A DNA stretch of 64,000 nt from Ensifer sp. Root278 (GCF_001429285.1 NZ_LMJJ01000041.1:148940-212939), one strand, 5' to 3'; positions 17,943-27,493 are shown, counted from the first letter of the stretch. Program-made: numbers and translations. The notes: generated by a model not told the origin, from the sequence alone.

Positions 17943-18347
17943 ATGAAACTGACCTATAAGGGAAGCTGCCATTGCGGAAATATCCGCTATGAGGCCGATG
18001 TCGACCTCGATGCCGGCACCGGCAAGTGCAATTGCTCGATCTGCTGGAAGCGGCGCTATTGGGGGGCAATCGTAAAGCCCGACGGTTTCCGCTTGCAGTG
18101 TGACGAAGCCAACATCGCCGACTACCAGTTTAGCAGCAACAGCGTGCATCACCGTTTCTGCAAGATCTGTGGCGTCGCGGCCTTCGGCCACGGCTACATC
18201 GAGGAGATCGGCGGTGCCTATTATTCGGTCAACGTCGCCTGCCTCGACGATCTCGATCCGGCGGTGCTCGCCGACGCGCCGGTGCAATATATGGACGGAC
18301 GCAACAACAACTGGTTCCACGCGCCGGCCGAGACGCGTCATCTCTGA
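17943..18347 (+). CDS. GFA-family (glutathione-dependent formaldehyde-activating enzyme-like) zinc protein
   Basis: 134 residues; ATG at 17943 has AGGAG 8 nt upstream. The GFA/Mss4-like fold binds zinc through SCHCG (about 8-12), CNCSIC (about 30-35) and CKICG (about 75-79), all present. Family members were named for formaldehyde-glutathione condensation, but most have no proven reaction, so aldehyde or thiol-adduct detoxification is only a likely theme. It is a tandem paralogue of the broken copy at 17574. Two operator-like palindromes lie in its promoter, pointing to control by the nearby MarR protein. Confidence 0.9.
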   Translation: MKLTYKGSCHCGNIRYEADVDLDAGTGKCNCSICWKRRYWGAIVKPDGFRLQCDEANIADYQFSSNSVHHRFCKICGVAAFGHGYIEEIGGAYYSVNVACLDDLDPAVLADAPVQYMDGRNNNWFHAPAETRHL

Positions 18348-18367
18348 CGTCTGGAAATGGCGGCTGG

Positions 18368-18796
18368 TCACATCCGACGAAACTCGAGATTGTATGTGAC
18401 CTCTTCTCCAGTCCGGGGGTCGATGGCTGGTGCGCCGTAGATCACCAGCCTGTCGCCTTCCACGTAGAACGGGCGGATCAGATCGGACATGCCCCAGGCC
18501 GGGTTCCAGCTCGCATCCAGCTGGTGGATTACCCGGCCATCCTCAAGCCTGTAGGATCCGGCATAGGCGAGCATCGAATCGAAGAGCGCCGCCTTTTCGT
18601 CGCTCGTCGGTACGGCGCCTTTCAATGCGGGGCGATCACGCCTCACCACGACGGCGCTGACGCGGCCATCGGGATAGTAGGAGAGGTAGCCGATAGGATC
18701 GGCCCCCATGGCATCGCTGGTTTCGCCGGTGGCGACAACCTTGCGTTTCCAGGAGAGCATCTTCCAGGTGCCGAGCAGTTCGGAAGCGTTCGCCAT
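18368..18796 (-). CDS. Lipocalin-like domain protein
   Basis: 142 residues. The opening LLGTWKMLSWKRKV, followed by GYLSYYPDGRVSAVVVR and YAGSYRLEDGRVIHQLD, matches the lipocalin-like family of small single-domain beta-barrels with no known ligand. No signal peptide, so cytoplasmic. AGGTGG precedes the ATG. Convergent with the GFA gene, only 20 nt apart. Function unknown. Confidence 0.8.
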   Translation of the reverse strand: MANASELLGTWKMLSWKRKVVATGETSDAMGADPIGYLSYYPDGRVSAVVVRRDRPALKGAVPTSDEKAALFDSMLAYAGSYRLEDGRVIHQLDASWNPAWGMSDLIRPFYVEGDRLVIYGAPAIDPRTGEEVTYNLEFRRM

Positions 18797-18901
18797 GACC
18801 CACCTGTTTTAATCTTAGGGTAGCCTAAAATAACAGATGCACGCGGCCGGGCAAAGAAGGCAGCGGTGCGGAACGGGCCAGAGCCTGACATCCGGCCAAA
18901 G

Positions 18902-18929
18902 AAAAAAAGGCCCCCGAACATCGGGAGCC
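18902..18929 (-). terminator. Terminator of ilvD
   Basis: Stem GGCCCCCGA / TCGGGAGCC at 18909-18929 with a short loop. On the minus strand it is followed by seven Ts. It starts 28 nt past the ilvD stop. Confidence 0.88.
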
Positions 18930-18956
18930 TTCGGACTATCTCTGTTTTTTTTCGTC

Positions 18957-20795
18957 TCAGCGGTCGCCGAGGTCGCGCACTGCTCCGCGGTCGGCCGAGG
19001 TGGCGAATGCGGCATAGGCCTTGAGCGCCGTCGTCACCTTGCGCTTGCGCTGCTCGGCCGGCTTCCAGCCCTTGGCGTCCTGCTCGGCGCGGCGGCTCGC
19101 AAGCTCCGCCTCGTCGACGCGCAGGCTGATCGTGCGGTTCGGGATGTCGATGTCGATCATGTCGCCTTCGCGCACGAGACCGATCGTGCCGCCATTGGCC
19201 GCTTCTGGAGAAACGTGGCCGATCGAGAGGCCGGAGGTGCCGCCGGAGAAGCGGCCGTCGGTGATCAGCGCGCAAGCTTTGCCGAGTCCCTTCGACTTCA
19301 GGTAGCTCGTCGGATAGAGCATTTCCTGCATGCCCGGGCCGCCCTTCGGGCCTTCATAGCGGATGACGACCACGTCGCCGGCCTTGATCTCGTTGCCGAG
19401 GATCGCCTTGACCGATGCATCCTGGCTTTCGAACACGCGGGCCGGGCCGGAGAACTTCAGGATGCTCTCGTCGACGCCGGCGGTCTTCACGATGCAGCCG
19501 TCGATGGCGATGTTGCCCTTAAGCACAGCGAGGCCGCCGTCCTTGGAGAAGGGGTGTTCGACCGAGCGGATGACGCCCTTTTCGCGGTCGGTGTCGAGCT
19601 CGTCCCAGCGCGACTCCTGGCTGAAGGCAACTTGCGTCGGGATGCCGCCCGGCGCCGCGCGGAAGAAGTTGCGCACCGTTTCGCTCGATGTGCGAGTGAT
19701 GTCCCATCGGTCGATGGCGTCGCCGATCGTGGCGCTGTGGACGGTCGGGCAATCGCGGTTGATGAGGCCGCCTTTCTCGAGTTCGCCGAGGATCGACATG
19801 ATACCGCCGGCGCGGTGCACGTCTTCCATGTGCACGTCGCTTTTCGCAGGCGCCACCTTTGACAGGCACGGAACCTTGCGCGACAGCCGGTCGATGTCGG
19901 CCATGGTGAAATCGACTTCACCCTCATGGGCGGCGGCGAGAATGTGCAGCACGGTGTTGGTCGAACCGCCCATGGCGATGTCGAGCGCCATGGCGTTTTC
20001 GAAAGCCTGCTTGGAGGCGACGTTGCGCGGCAGGACGCTTTCGTCCTCCTGCTCGTAGTAGCGGCGGGCAATATCGACGACCAGATGGCCGGCCTCGACG
20101 AAGAGGCGCTTGCGGTCGGCGTGGGTCGCGAGCGTCGAGCCGTTGCCGGGCAGCGACAGGCCGAGGGCCTCGGTCAGACAGTTCATCGAATTGGCGGTGA
20201 ACATGCCGGAGCAGGAACCGCAGGTCGGGCAGGCGGAGCGCTCGATGACCTTGACGTCCTCGTCGGAAACATTGTCGTCGGCGGCTGCGACCATGGCGTC
20301 GACCAGATCGAGCGCATGCGTCTTGCCGTGCAGCACGACCTTGCCGGCTTCCATCGGGCCGCCGGAGACGAAGACGGCGGGGATATTGAGGCGGAGCGCC
20401 GCCATCAGCATGCCGGGCGTGATCTTGTCGCAGTTCGAGATGCAGACCATGGCGTCGGCGCAGTGGGCATTGACCATGTACTCGACCGAGTCGGCGATGA
20501 TCTCGCGCGACGGCAGCGAATAGAGCATGCCGTCATGGCCCATGGCGATGCCGTCGTCGACGGCGATGGTGTTGAATTCCTTGGCGACGCCGCCGGCCGC
20601 CTCGATCTCGCGGGCGACGAGCTGGCCGAGATCCTTGAGGTGCACGTGGCCCGGCACGAACTGGGTGAATGAGTTCACCACTGCAATAATCGGCTTGCCA
20701 AAATCGCTGTCCTTCATGCCCGTCGCGCGCCAGAGGCCGCGGGCACCGGCCATGTTACGGCCATGGGTGGTGGTACGTGAGCGATAGGCAGGCAT
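18957..20795 (-). CDS. ilvD: Dihydroxy-acid dehydratase
   Basis: 612 residues, close to the usual 616. Converts 2,3-dihydroxy-isovalerate and -methylvalerate to 2-keto acids in branched-chain amino acid synthesis; iron-sulfur enzyme of the cytoplasm. Visible signatures are the Fe-S cysteine motifs [12 protein letters not shown] and [18 protein letters not shown], plus [11 protein letters not shown] near the N-terminus. Two ATGs are possible, 20801 and 20795. The second is preferred because AAGGA is 8 nt before it but only 2 nt before the first. Single-gene unit with its own terminator. Confidence 0.96.
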   Translation of the reverse strand: MPAYRSRTTTHGRNMAGARGLWRATGMKDSDFGKPIIAVVNSFTQFVPGHVHLKDLGQLVAREIEAAGGVAKEFNTIAVDDGIAMGHDGMLYSLPSREIIADSVEYMVNAHCADAMVCISNCDKITPGMLMAALRLNIPAVFVSGGPMEAGKVVLHGKTHALDLVDAMVAAADDNVSDEDVKVIERSACPTCGSCSGMFTANSMNCLTEALGLSLPGNGSTLATHADRKRLFVEAGHLVVDIARRYYEQEDESVLPRNVASKQAFENAMALDIAMGGSTNTVLHILAAAHEGEVDFTMADIDRLSRKVPCLSKVAPAKSDVHMEDVHRAGGIMSILGELEKGGLINRDCPTVHSATIGDAIDRWDITRTSSETVRNFFRAAPGGIPTQVAFSQESRWDELDTDREKGVIRSVEHPFSKDGGLAVLKGNIAIDGCIVKTAGVDESILKFSGPARVFESQDASVKAILGNEIKAGDVVVIRYEGPKGGPGMQEMLYPTSYLKSKGLGKACALITDGRFSGGTSGLSIGHVSPEAANGGTIGLVREGDMIDIDIPNRTISLRVDEAELASRRAEQDAKGWKPAEQRKRKVTTALKAYAAFATSADRGAVRDLGDR

Positions 20796-21096
20796 GGGCA
20801 TGTTCCTTCACGGACAGGGCATTGCGCGAAATATGGCGATCCTTATCGCCACAGAAGGGGCTACCTAGCGCAAAATTGCGTGCACGTCATCTTTTGCGTC
20901 AGATTATTTCGACGCCGCGCGCCTGCATTTCGCGGGGTTTTCTGTCCCTTCGAGTGTCAATCTAGCCGCGCATGAATGCCTTGGACAGCACCAATCGGGA
21001 GGCTTTACGGAAATCTTATGCCGGGCGCGCGAAGTCGGAATCGAATCCGGACGCCTGATGGAGCTAGGTTCCCCTCATCGAATACGGATCAGTTCC
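20796..21096. other. Intergenic region upstream of ilvD
   Basis: About 300 nt without a supported gene. It must contain the ilvD promoter and leader. The one clear structure is a short hairpin TGGCGAT-CCTT-ATCGCCA at 20834-20851. I saw no leader peptide rich in Leu, Ile or Val codons, so attenuation is not supported. Confidence 0.5.
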
Positions 21097-21591
21097 ATGT
21101 CTCTTCACGATTTCAGCTTGCGTCATCATGTCCGGAGCCTTCTGCCCGATATGGGTTTGCGCCAGCGGCCCGTTACTGTCGAGGCGAATGCAGATCCCCT
21201 GGATGTGCTACTGCTTCGGCTGAGCGCGGTTCGCCGCCTGCGTGAGCATCATGTCTGGGAGGCTGTCCGCGTGATCCGGGAACTGCCCGGTCTCGCCGTG
21301 GACGAGTGGCCGTCGCGTCGGTTCCGCGATCTGATGGCGGCCGATGCCCTGGTCGATGCGGTCATCCACCTGACGTCTACGACTGAGGCAAAGCTCTGTC
21401 TCAGAACACTCAGCCACGAACTCGGGCTTTGGACCTGTGCGCTGCGCTATCAGCCGCCAGGTGCGGGTCGGCTCACGTTCAAGGCGCGGCATGCCGATCT
21501 GGCCGCCGCGATCCTCGGCGCCTTCCTGCGCTCCTGCCGCGGCTATCAGCTTGCCATCGCGGCCACCGACCGCGGCCAGTTTCCCACCTGA
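21097..21591 (+). CDS. Hypothetical protein
   Basis: 164 residues from the ATG at 21097; an upstream in-frame start at 21058 is possible. The ribosome site is weak. The sequence is Leu/Arg/Ala-rich and mostly helical in appearance (PLDVLLLRLSAVRRLREHHVWEA, split into helices), with no membrane segment, signal peptide or motif I recognise. It ends 11 nt before the dapA-like start, so the two may be co-transcribed. Codon usage (GC-rich third positions) suggests a real gene, but the family is unknown to me. Confidence 0.55.
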   Translation: MSLHDFSLRHHVRSLLPDMGLRQRPVTVEANADPLDVLLLRLSAVRRLREHHVWEAVRVIRELPGLAVDEWPSRRFRDLMAADALVDAVIHLTSTTEAKLCLRTLSHELGLWTCALRYQPPGAGRLTFKARHADLAAAILGAFLRSCRGYQLAIAATDRGQFPT

Positions 21592-21602
21592 AGGATATTT
21601 CC

Positions 21603-22541
21603 ATGAACATGCACTCGCTGCGCCTCGACGGGGCGATCACGGCGCTCGTCACACCGTTTCGCGACGGCAAGGTCGATGTCGTCGGTCTGATGTCGCTGGT
21701 CGAATGGCAGATACGCCACGGCATCTCCGGCATCGTCGCTTGCGGTACCACCGGCGAGGCGCCGACGCTGTCGCGTACCGAGCGGACAATGGTGATCGAG
21801 CGCTGCGTCGAGGTCGCCGAGCGGAAGATCCCCGTTATCGCCGGAACCGGCACCAACAGTACCGAGACGACGATCGAGCTGACGGCGGAAGCCAAGGCGC
21901 TCGGCGCCGATGCGGTGCTCATTGTCGCGCCCTATTACAGCAAGCCGTCGCAGGAGGGGCTTTATCGGCACTTCGAGGCGGTCACCAGGGCGGTCGATTT
22001 GCCGGTCATCCTCTACAACGTGCCCGCCCGCACCGGCGTCGATCTGACACCGCGAACGCTCGAGCGGCTGGCGGAGCTTCCCGGCATCGTCGGCATCAAG
22101 GATGCGACCGGCGACATCGGCCGGCTTCTTTCGATGTCGGCTGCGCTGAAGAACCGCCTTCGTCCGTTTTCCGGCCATGACCAGACGGCGCTGCCGTTCA
22201 ATCTTTGCGGTGGACACGGCACCATATCGGTGGCGTCCAATGTCGTTCCGCGGCTGGTGGTGGCGATGCATCAGGCAATCACGACCGGCAATACAGGGGC
22301 GGCGCTTGCCATCCATGAACGGATAAGGCCGTTGCTGGTGGCGCTCGAGCGCGAGACCAATCCGGGACCGATCAAATATGCGCTGCATCTGGCGCGCGCC
22401 CTCAGCCCCGAACTGCGCTTGCCATTGACGCCGGTTGCGGCGGAAACGGCGGCCGAGATTCGTGCGGCACTCGAGCCGCTCACCGAACTTCCGTCCTCCA
22501 CCCATATCGGCCGCGGCGTCCGCATCGCGCTCGCGAGCTGA
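21603..22541 (+). CDS. Dihydrodipicolinate synthase-family aldolase (DapA-like)
   Basis: 312 residues; the ATG at 21603 has AAGGA 7 nt upstream. Class I aldolase TIM barrel that condenses pyruvate with an aldehyde. Signatures are GTTGEAPTLS (pyruvate pocket), VAPYYSKPSQEGLYRHF, ILYNVPARTG with the catalytic Tyr, and GIKDATGD with the Schiff-base Lys. It could be 4-hydroxy-tetrahydrodipicolinate synthase for lysine/diaminopimelate synthesis. Rhizobia carry many DapA paralogues with other roles, and the neighbours here are not lysine genes, so I leave the symbol blank. Confidence 0.9.
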   Translation: MNMHSLRLDGAITALVTPFRDGKVDVVGLMSLVEWQIRHGISGIVACGTTGEAPTLSRTERTMVIERCVEVAERKIPVIAGTGTNSTETTIELTAEAKALGADAVLIVAPYYSKPSQEGLYRHFEAVTRAVDLPVILYNVPARTGVDLTPRTLERLAELPGIVGIKDATGDIGRLLSMSAALKNRLRPFSGHDQTALPFNLCGGHGTISVASNVVPRLVVAMHQAITTGNTGAALAIHERIRPLLVALERETNPGPIKYALHLARALSPELRLPLTPVAAETAAEIRAALEPLTELPSSTHIGRGVRIALAS

Positions 22542-22627
22542 GTTCCCTCAACAATTCCCGTCCTGCCAGCATCCCCTCATTCGTTGAGCTCGGCGCGCGG
22601 GACCTTATGCCAAAAAGGAGACAGATC

Positions 22628-22813
22628 ATGTCACGCTTGCCGCATCTTGCCGCTCAAGCCGAACAGCGCCGACGCGCCCAGGGCAACATCGAGAACCGCC
22701 ACGATAACGACAGCGCGGTTCGCGACGCCTTTCTCGGCATCGGCGTCCGCCTCGGTATCGTTCTCGGCCTTGCCTATGGCATCCAGGCCGCCATTCCGTG
22801 GATTGCCGGTTAA
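22628..22813 (+). CDS. Small membrane protein, unknown
   Basis: 61 residues; strong AAGGAG 8 nt before the ATG. A charged N-terminal half (AAQAEQRRRAQGNIENRH) is followed by one hydrophobic helix (GVRLGIVLGLAYGIQAAIPW, about 40-59), so it is probably a single-pass inner-membrane protein. No family recognised. It is followed 32 nt later by another small gene on the same strand. Confidence 0.65.
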   Translation: MSRLPHLAAQAEQRRRAQGNIENRHDNDSAVRDAFLGIGVRLGIVLGLAYGIQAAIPWIAG

Positions 22814-22845
22814 GCCTTTTTCCGATCAACGAGGATCATTCCATC

Positions 22846-23106
22846 ATGGGCAGTACGCAGCAGATTCGGCGTGGTTTTCGCGCGCGCGCACGTTTCGTCG
22901 TTGGCCGCGATAGGCACGGCTGGTGGGTCGTTTCCGACCGCAAGGGCGTCGTTGGCGGCCTCTTCACCAACGAGACGGCGGCGATCCACTTCGCCGTCGA
23001 GGCCAGCGATCGGCATCCGGAGGAGGTGTGCCGCGCGCCGGAAGGTGCAGCCATCGATCTCGATACGTTTTCCCGTCCACCGAAGCCGCGCCGTGCCCAC
23101 TCCTGA
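22846..23106 (+). CDS. Small protein, unknown (DUF2188-like in style)
   Basis: 86 residues from the ATG at 22846; GAGGA lies about 11 nt upstream. A basic N-terminus is followed by RDRHGWWVVSDRKGVVGGLF and TNETAAIHFAVEASDRHPE. That is the layout of small beta-beta-alpha proteins in which a W/V-rich strand pair precedes an amphipathic helix, reminiscent of DUF2188, but the match is not certain. Likely co-transcribed with the small membrane protein upstream. Confidence 0.6.
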   Translation: MGSTQQIRRGFRARARFVVGRDRHGWWVVSDRKGVVGGLFTNETAAIHFAVEASDRHPEEVCRAPEGAAIDLDTFSRPPKPRRAHS

Positions 23107-23324
23107 CAGCGCTTGAGGCCGACATTGCCGACGAACCATTGCCGGACTGTTCGATCGGGAAACCGTCGGGAGGCCCTGGAGGAGGCCGCATTCGCGGTCT
23201 CCCATCGAGATTGTTGCTGTTGCTTGCAAAGCAGGTGACGCGGGTCCATTCTTGCGAAGCCATCATGTCCCGGCTGGCTCCGCATTCGCCGTGCCAGCCT
23301 GGTTCGTTCGAAGGTTCGTCGTCG

Positions 23325-26300
23325 ATGAACTGCCACGAGTGCGGTTGCGAGATCCAAGGCGGGTTTGCGTTTTGCCCGAATTGCGGTGCCAAGCAGCATA
23401 GCCCGTGTCCCGGTTGCGGCGCACTCTGCCCGCCACACTTCTCCTTTTGTCCCACCTGCGGCACCCGGCTTGGAAGCCCGGCACCAATAAAGCCGACGGT
23501 TTCGCCACCTGCGACGGCACAGACGCCTCGGGCGCGACCTTCTGGCGGAGAGGAGGCGGGCGCCGACCGCCGCACAGCCACCATTCTCTTTGCCGACCTC
23601 TGCGGCTTTACTGGTCTCAGCGAGCAGGTGGATCCGGAAGTCCTCAGGGCTTTCCAGAACGAACTCTTCGAAGAACTGACCGAGGCGGTCGAGGCTTACG
23701 GTGGCTTCGTCGACAAATTCATCGGCGACGCGTTGCTGGCCCTCTTCGGCGCGCCGGTGGCGCACGAAGACGACTCCGAGAGAGCGCTTCGTGCTGCGCT
23801 CGACATGACCGTTCGGGCAAGGCGGGTCGGCGAACGCTGGCAGCGGCGGATCGGCGAGCCACTGAACCTCCATATCGGGCTCAACACCGGAACCGTCGTG
23901 GCGGGGCGTTTGGGCGCTGGCGACGGCAAGGCCTATTCGGTGACCGGCGACGCAGTCAACACGGCGCAGCGGCTGCAAACGCTGGCAGGGCCTGGGGAGA
24001 TCCTCGTCGGGCCGGTGACCTATCGGTTGACCTGCCACGCCTTTGCCTACGAGGCGCTTGGCGCGATGACGCTGCGCGGCAAAGCGGAAAGCGTCGAGGT
24101 CTACAGGCTGACGCAGTCTCTGGAGGCACCGCGCACGGCACGCGGTCTCGAAGCGCTGGGGCTCGGTGCGCCGCTGATCGGACGTGAGGCGGAGATGAAG
24201 CGCCTCATTGATTGCCTCGAGCTTGCCTGCGGCGGGACGGCGCAACTGGTGCGTCTGACGGGAGAGGCAGGGCTCGGAAAATCGCGGCTGATCAAAGAAT
24301 TCCTCGAACGGGTGGCCGCGGATCCGCGCTTTTCGAACGTCGTCGTTCGCCGCGCCGGCAGTTCGTCGCTCGGAGAACCGTCCTATGGCGTTCTCGCGGC
24401 GGTGCTGCGCGGTGCCTACGGGATTTCGATAAGCGACAGCCTGCAGCGGACGACAGAGCTACTCGCCGCGGGACTGGCCGAGATCGGATTTGCGCAAGAC
24501 AAGCTCGAACAGCTCGTACCGCTGTTTTTGCGGATCCTGGGCTTGGGTTCCCAGGATGAGCTGTTGCGCCATGTGGAGCCGGAACAGATGCGCCGGCAGC
24601 TTTTCGCAGGGGTGAGGGCGATTTTTGAACGACGCCTGTCACGAACGCCCTTACTGCTCGTGATCGAGGATTTGCACTGGGCCGATGCTGCCTCGCTCGA
24701 GGCCATATCCTTCGTCCTCGAGCGGACGGAAGGCAGCCCGTTGATGCTGCTGACCACCCAGCGGCCCGACGCCGATGCCGATCAGCTGAAGCCCGGACAC
24801 ACAAACTTGACGGCGTTGCGCCTCGCACCGCTTTCGGAGGCCGACAGGCGTCGCTTGCTTGCGGCATTCTTCGGTAGGGATGGGCTGCCTCAGGCGCTCG
24901 CCGAGCGCATCTTGGCACGGGCCGGGGGCAATCCCCTGTTCATCGAGGAAATCGTGCGCGGCCTGATCGATGTATCCGCAGTGCAGCGGGTCGGCTCGAC
25001 CTGGCGGGTGGTGGAGCGCGAAGCGGCCGCCGACATTCCGGTGACCATCGAGGCGATACTGCTCGGCCGCGTCGATCGGCTACCGCCGGACGCCCGCCGA
25101 ATGCTGCACCACGCTGCGATGATCGGGCCGCGATTCGATGCGGATCTGCTGCAAGCGGTTTCGGGGCGGACACCGGTGGATACGATTCTTGATCTGCTCT
25201 GCGATGCGGAGATCATCGAAGAAGCCAGGGACGGCGGCGGGTTCCTGGGCACACAGACCTATCGGTTTACCCAGACGTTGCTGCAGGAGGTGGTCTACAA
25301 CAATCTGCTGCTCAGTCGGCGCACGGACGGGCATGCATTAATCGGCAAGGTGCTGGAGCGCCGGTTCGGCGAGGATACCGACCGGCCCGAGGAAATGGCG
25401 CTGCTCGGCCACCATTTCGGCCTCTCCGAACAGAAGGCCAAGGGCGCACATTACCTGGTCGCGGCCGGAGACCGGGCGCGGGCGCTCTATGCCAATGATG
25501 ATGCCATCCGGCTTTATGAACAGGCGATGGCGGCACTGGCGGCCACCGGCGAACAGGGCCCCGAATGGCTTGCCGCACGCGAACGCGTCGCTGATCTCCT
25601 GGGCCCGACCGGCCAGCGTGAGGCGGCGGTTCAGCACTACGGCGCACTGTTGGAGATTTACAGCGCCATGGACGACCGGATTGCCGCGGCACGAATCCGG
25701 CGCAAGTTCGGCCATCATCTCTGGGAAACCGGGCGGCGTGACGAGGCGTTGGCTTCCTTCGCGGCAGCCGCCGAGCTGCTCGAAGGCGTGAGCGCGCCGA
25801 TTGAAGGTGCGCATCTTTCGCAGGAATGCGGCCACCTCGCCTTCCGCATGGGAGACTATGCCGGCGCCCTCAAGGCGGCGGACGACGCCCTGGATCGCAT
25901 TGCGACATATACGCCGGAGACCCCAGAGACTGAGCGGGAGGCGATGCGGGTCATGGCCGAAGCGCTGAACACCAAGGCCGTGACGCTTGCCCGCCTTGGC
26001 CGCAGCGCCGAAGCGATCGGTATCGTCGAGCGAAGCGTCGCGGCAGCGGAAGGCGCGAACCTGTTGAATGCCGCCTGCCGCGGCTATACCAATCTGGCGG
26101 TGTTCTACGCGGTCACCGATCCGAGACGTGCGATTGAGGTTTGCCGCTGCGGTTTCGACATGGCAAGGCGTATCGGCGACCTCGGTTTTCAGGCGCGCCT
26201 GCTCGCCAACCTTGCCGTCGCCTATTGCACCTTCACCGATCGCTGTGCGCCGGACGGCGTGCCGGCAGCCGAGCGCGCGATTGCGATTGACCGGGAACTC

Positions 26301-26585
26301 GACCAGCGCGACCACTTGCCGGTGTCGCTGCTGGTGCTCGGCCAGATCCATCAGTGTCATGGCCGGGCAGATGTCGCCCGCGGCCTTTATCAGGAGGCGC
26401 TCGACCTTTGCGGAGAAACGCAAGAGGCGCAGCTCCTGTTTCCGTGTTATGATGGCTTGGCGACGCTTTGCCTGGACGCCGGCGATCTCGATGCAGCGGA
26501 AAGGTACTTCGCCTTGGCGAGAGACATATGTGCGCAACATGGTCTCGATCCCGAGGCGTTGATGATTTTGCCGTTTCTCGACTGA
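23325..26585 (+). CDS. Zinc-ribbon / class III adenylate cyclase / AAA-ATPase / TPR protein
   Basis: 1086 residues from the ATG at 23325; an earlier in-frame ATG at 23265 is possible and both lack a strong ribosome site. Domain order: double zinc ribbon with four CxxC pairs (about 3-45), class III nucleotide cyclase domain (about 85-260) with both metal-binding Asp (FADLCGF, Asp91; FIGDALLALFG, Asp135), STAND-type ATPase with Walker A GEAGLGKS (313-320) and Walker B LLVIEDLHWAD, then TPR-like helical repeats to the end. Rhizobial genomes carry many such cyclases, presumably signal-integrating cAMP producers; the input is unknown. No membrane segment. Apparently monocistronic. Confidence 0.92.
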   Translation: MNCHECGCEIQGGFAFCPNCGAKQHSPCPGCGALCPPHFSFCPTCGTRLGSPAPIKPTVSPPATAQTPRARPSGGEEAGADRRTATILFADLCGFTGLSEQVDPEVLRAFQNELFEELTEAVEAYGGFVDKFIGDALLALFGAPVAHEDDSERALRAALDMTVRARRVGERWQRRIGEPLNLHIGLNTGTVVAGRLGAGDGKAYSVTGDAVNTAQRLQTLAGPGEILVGPVTYRLTCHAFAYEALGAMTLRGKAESVEVYRLTQSLEAPRTARGLEALGLGAPLIGREAEMKRLIDCLELACGGTAQLVRLTGEAGLGKSRLIKEFLERVAADPRFSNVVVRRAGSSSLGEPSYGVLAAVLRGAYGISISDSLQRTTELLAAGLAEIGFAQDKLEQLVPLFLRILGLGSQDELLRHVEPEQMRRQLFAGVRAIFERRLSRTPLLLVIEDLHWADAASLEAISFVLERTEGSPLMLLTTQRPDADADQLKPGHTNLTALRLAPLSEADRRRLLAAFFGRDGLPQALAERILARAGGNPLFIEEIVRGLIDVSAVQRVGSTWRVVEREAAADIPVTIEAILLGRVDRLPPDARRMLHHAAMIGPRFDADLLQAVSGRTPVDTILDLLCDAEIIEEARDGGGFLGTQTYRFTQTLLQEVVYNNLLLSRRTDGHALIGKVLERRFGEDTDRPEEMALLGHHFGLSEQKAKGAHYLVAAGDRARALYANDDAIRLYEQAMAALAATGEQGPEWLAARERVADLLGPTGQREAAVQHYGALLEIYSAMDDRIAAARIRRKFGHHLWETGRRDEALASFAAAAELLEGVSAPIEGAHLSQECGHLAFRMGDYAGALKAADDALDRIATYTPETPETEREAMRVMAEALNTKAVTLARLGRSAEAIGIVERSVAAAEGANLLNAACRGYTNLAVFYAVTDPRRAIEVCRCGFDMARRIGDLGFQARLLANLAVAYCTFTDRCAPDGVPAAERAIAIDRELDQRDHLPVSLLVLGQIHQCHGRADVARGLYQEALDLCGETQEAQLLFPCYDGLATLCLDAGDLDAAERYFALARDICAQHGLDPEALMILPFLD

Positions 26586-26713
26586 TACTTCCGATCGTCG
26601 CCTGGGGCGCGGCGTCTGCGCTTTGATTGCTGCACACAGTTTGCCGGAGAAAAAGCGCCTGCCTTGCCACAAGGCGTAGCTGGAGCGTTCCGGCCGGGAT
26701 GAGGAGACGAAAC

Positions 26714-27394
26714 ATGGTTGAGCCGCTGAGTGGACGGCCGTTGCAGCCGGGGGACCGAGCGCCGAACGTGGTGCTCGACGCAATCACGCAGGAAGGTCAG
26801 ATCGCCCTTGATGATTTTCGCGGCCGCAAACCGGTCCTGGTCGGCCTGTTCCGCGGCCTGCATTGTCCGTTCTGCAGACGGCAGATCGCCGCCATGGCGC
26901 AACTCGACGGCGCCTTGCGGGAGCGGGGCATCGAGAGCCTGACGGTGGTCAATACGCCGATCGATCGAGCGCGCCTCTATTTCCGTTATCATCCTGTGCC
27001 GAATTTGCTGGCCGCCGCCGATCCGGAACGGGTCTCGCATCGGGCGTTCGGGCTGCCCAACCTCGAATTCACCGAGGACGAGGACGCCTGGCCGTACAAG
27101 ATCGCCCAGAAGACGATCATGGCGATGAAGGTGAATATGCCGGGCGAATTGCCGGAACCGATGGACCCGATCGCAGCTATGGCCTATCTCGACAAGGCGG
27201 AAGACTACCAGATCACCGAGGCTGACGAACGGATGATAGCGACCGGGGCCGGGCAACTCGTCGGCGAGTTCCTGCTCGATCGTGATGGCGTTGTGCGCTG
27301 GAGTTTCACGGAAGTCCCGGACGGCGGCCAGAACATGTTCGGCGCCCCGCGTCGCGACGAATTGATGTCCGCCGCCTCCGCCATGGTGCATTAA
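26714..27394 (+). CDS. AhpC/TSA-type thioredoxin-fold protein
   Basis: 226 residues; GAGGAG 7 nt before the ATG. The N-terminal thioredoxin-like domain opens LQPGDRAPNVVLDA and holds LFRGLHCPFCRRQ with Cys51 and Cys54, a CPFC motif where peroxiredoxins have the peroxidatic Cys. This makes it either an atypical peroxiredoxin or a disulfide reductase. The C-terminal part (GEFLLDRDGVVRWSFTEVPDGGQNMFG) matches peroxiredoxin-like proteins of the same length. Cytoplasmic. Followed by a strong terminator. Exact reaction is not settled by sequence. Confidence 0.85.
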   Translation: MVEPLSGRPLQPGDRAPNVVLDAITQEGQIALDDFRGRKPVLVGLFRGLHCPFCRRQIAAMAQLDGALRERGIESLTVVNTPIDRARLYFRYHPVPNLLAAADPERVSHRAFGLPNLEFTEDEDAWPYKIAQKTIMAMKVNMPGELPEPMDPIAAMAYLDKAEDYQITEADERMIATGAGQLVGEFLLDRDGVVRWSFTEVPDGGQNMFGAPRRDELMSAASAMVH

Positions 27395-27452
27395 GGCGTC
27401 GACTTTGGATGGTTGGCCGTCGACGGCGGTTGGCGGTGATCCTGGAACAAGG

Positions 27453-27483
27453 CCCCGTCGGTCCGGTGATCGACGGGGTTTTT
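27453..27483 (+). terminator. Terminator after the AhpC/TSA-like gene
   Basis: 8-bp stem CCCCGTCG / CGACGGGG with a 10-nt loop and five Ts directly after it. Confidence 0.88.
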
Positions 27484-27493
27484 CGTCGCGATG

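Noticed and set aside
20796-20956. Attenuator or leader peptide for ilvD
   Set aside because: No short ORF rich in Leu, Ile or Val codons and no terminator/antiterminator pair could be drawn; only one small hairpin.
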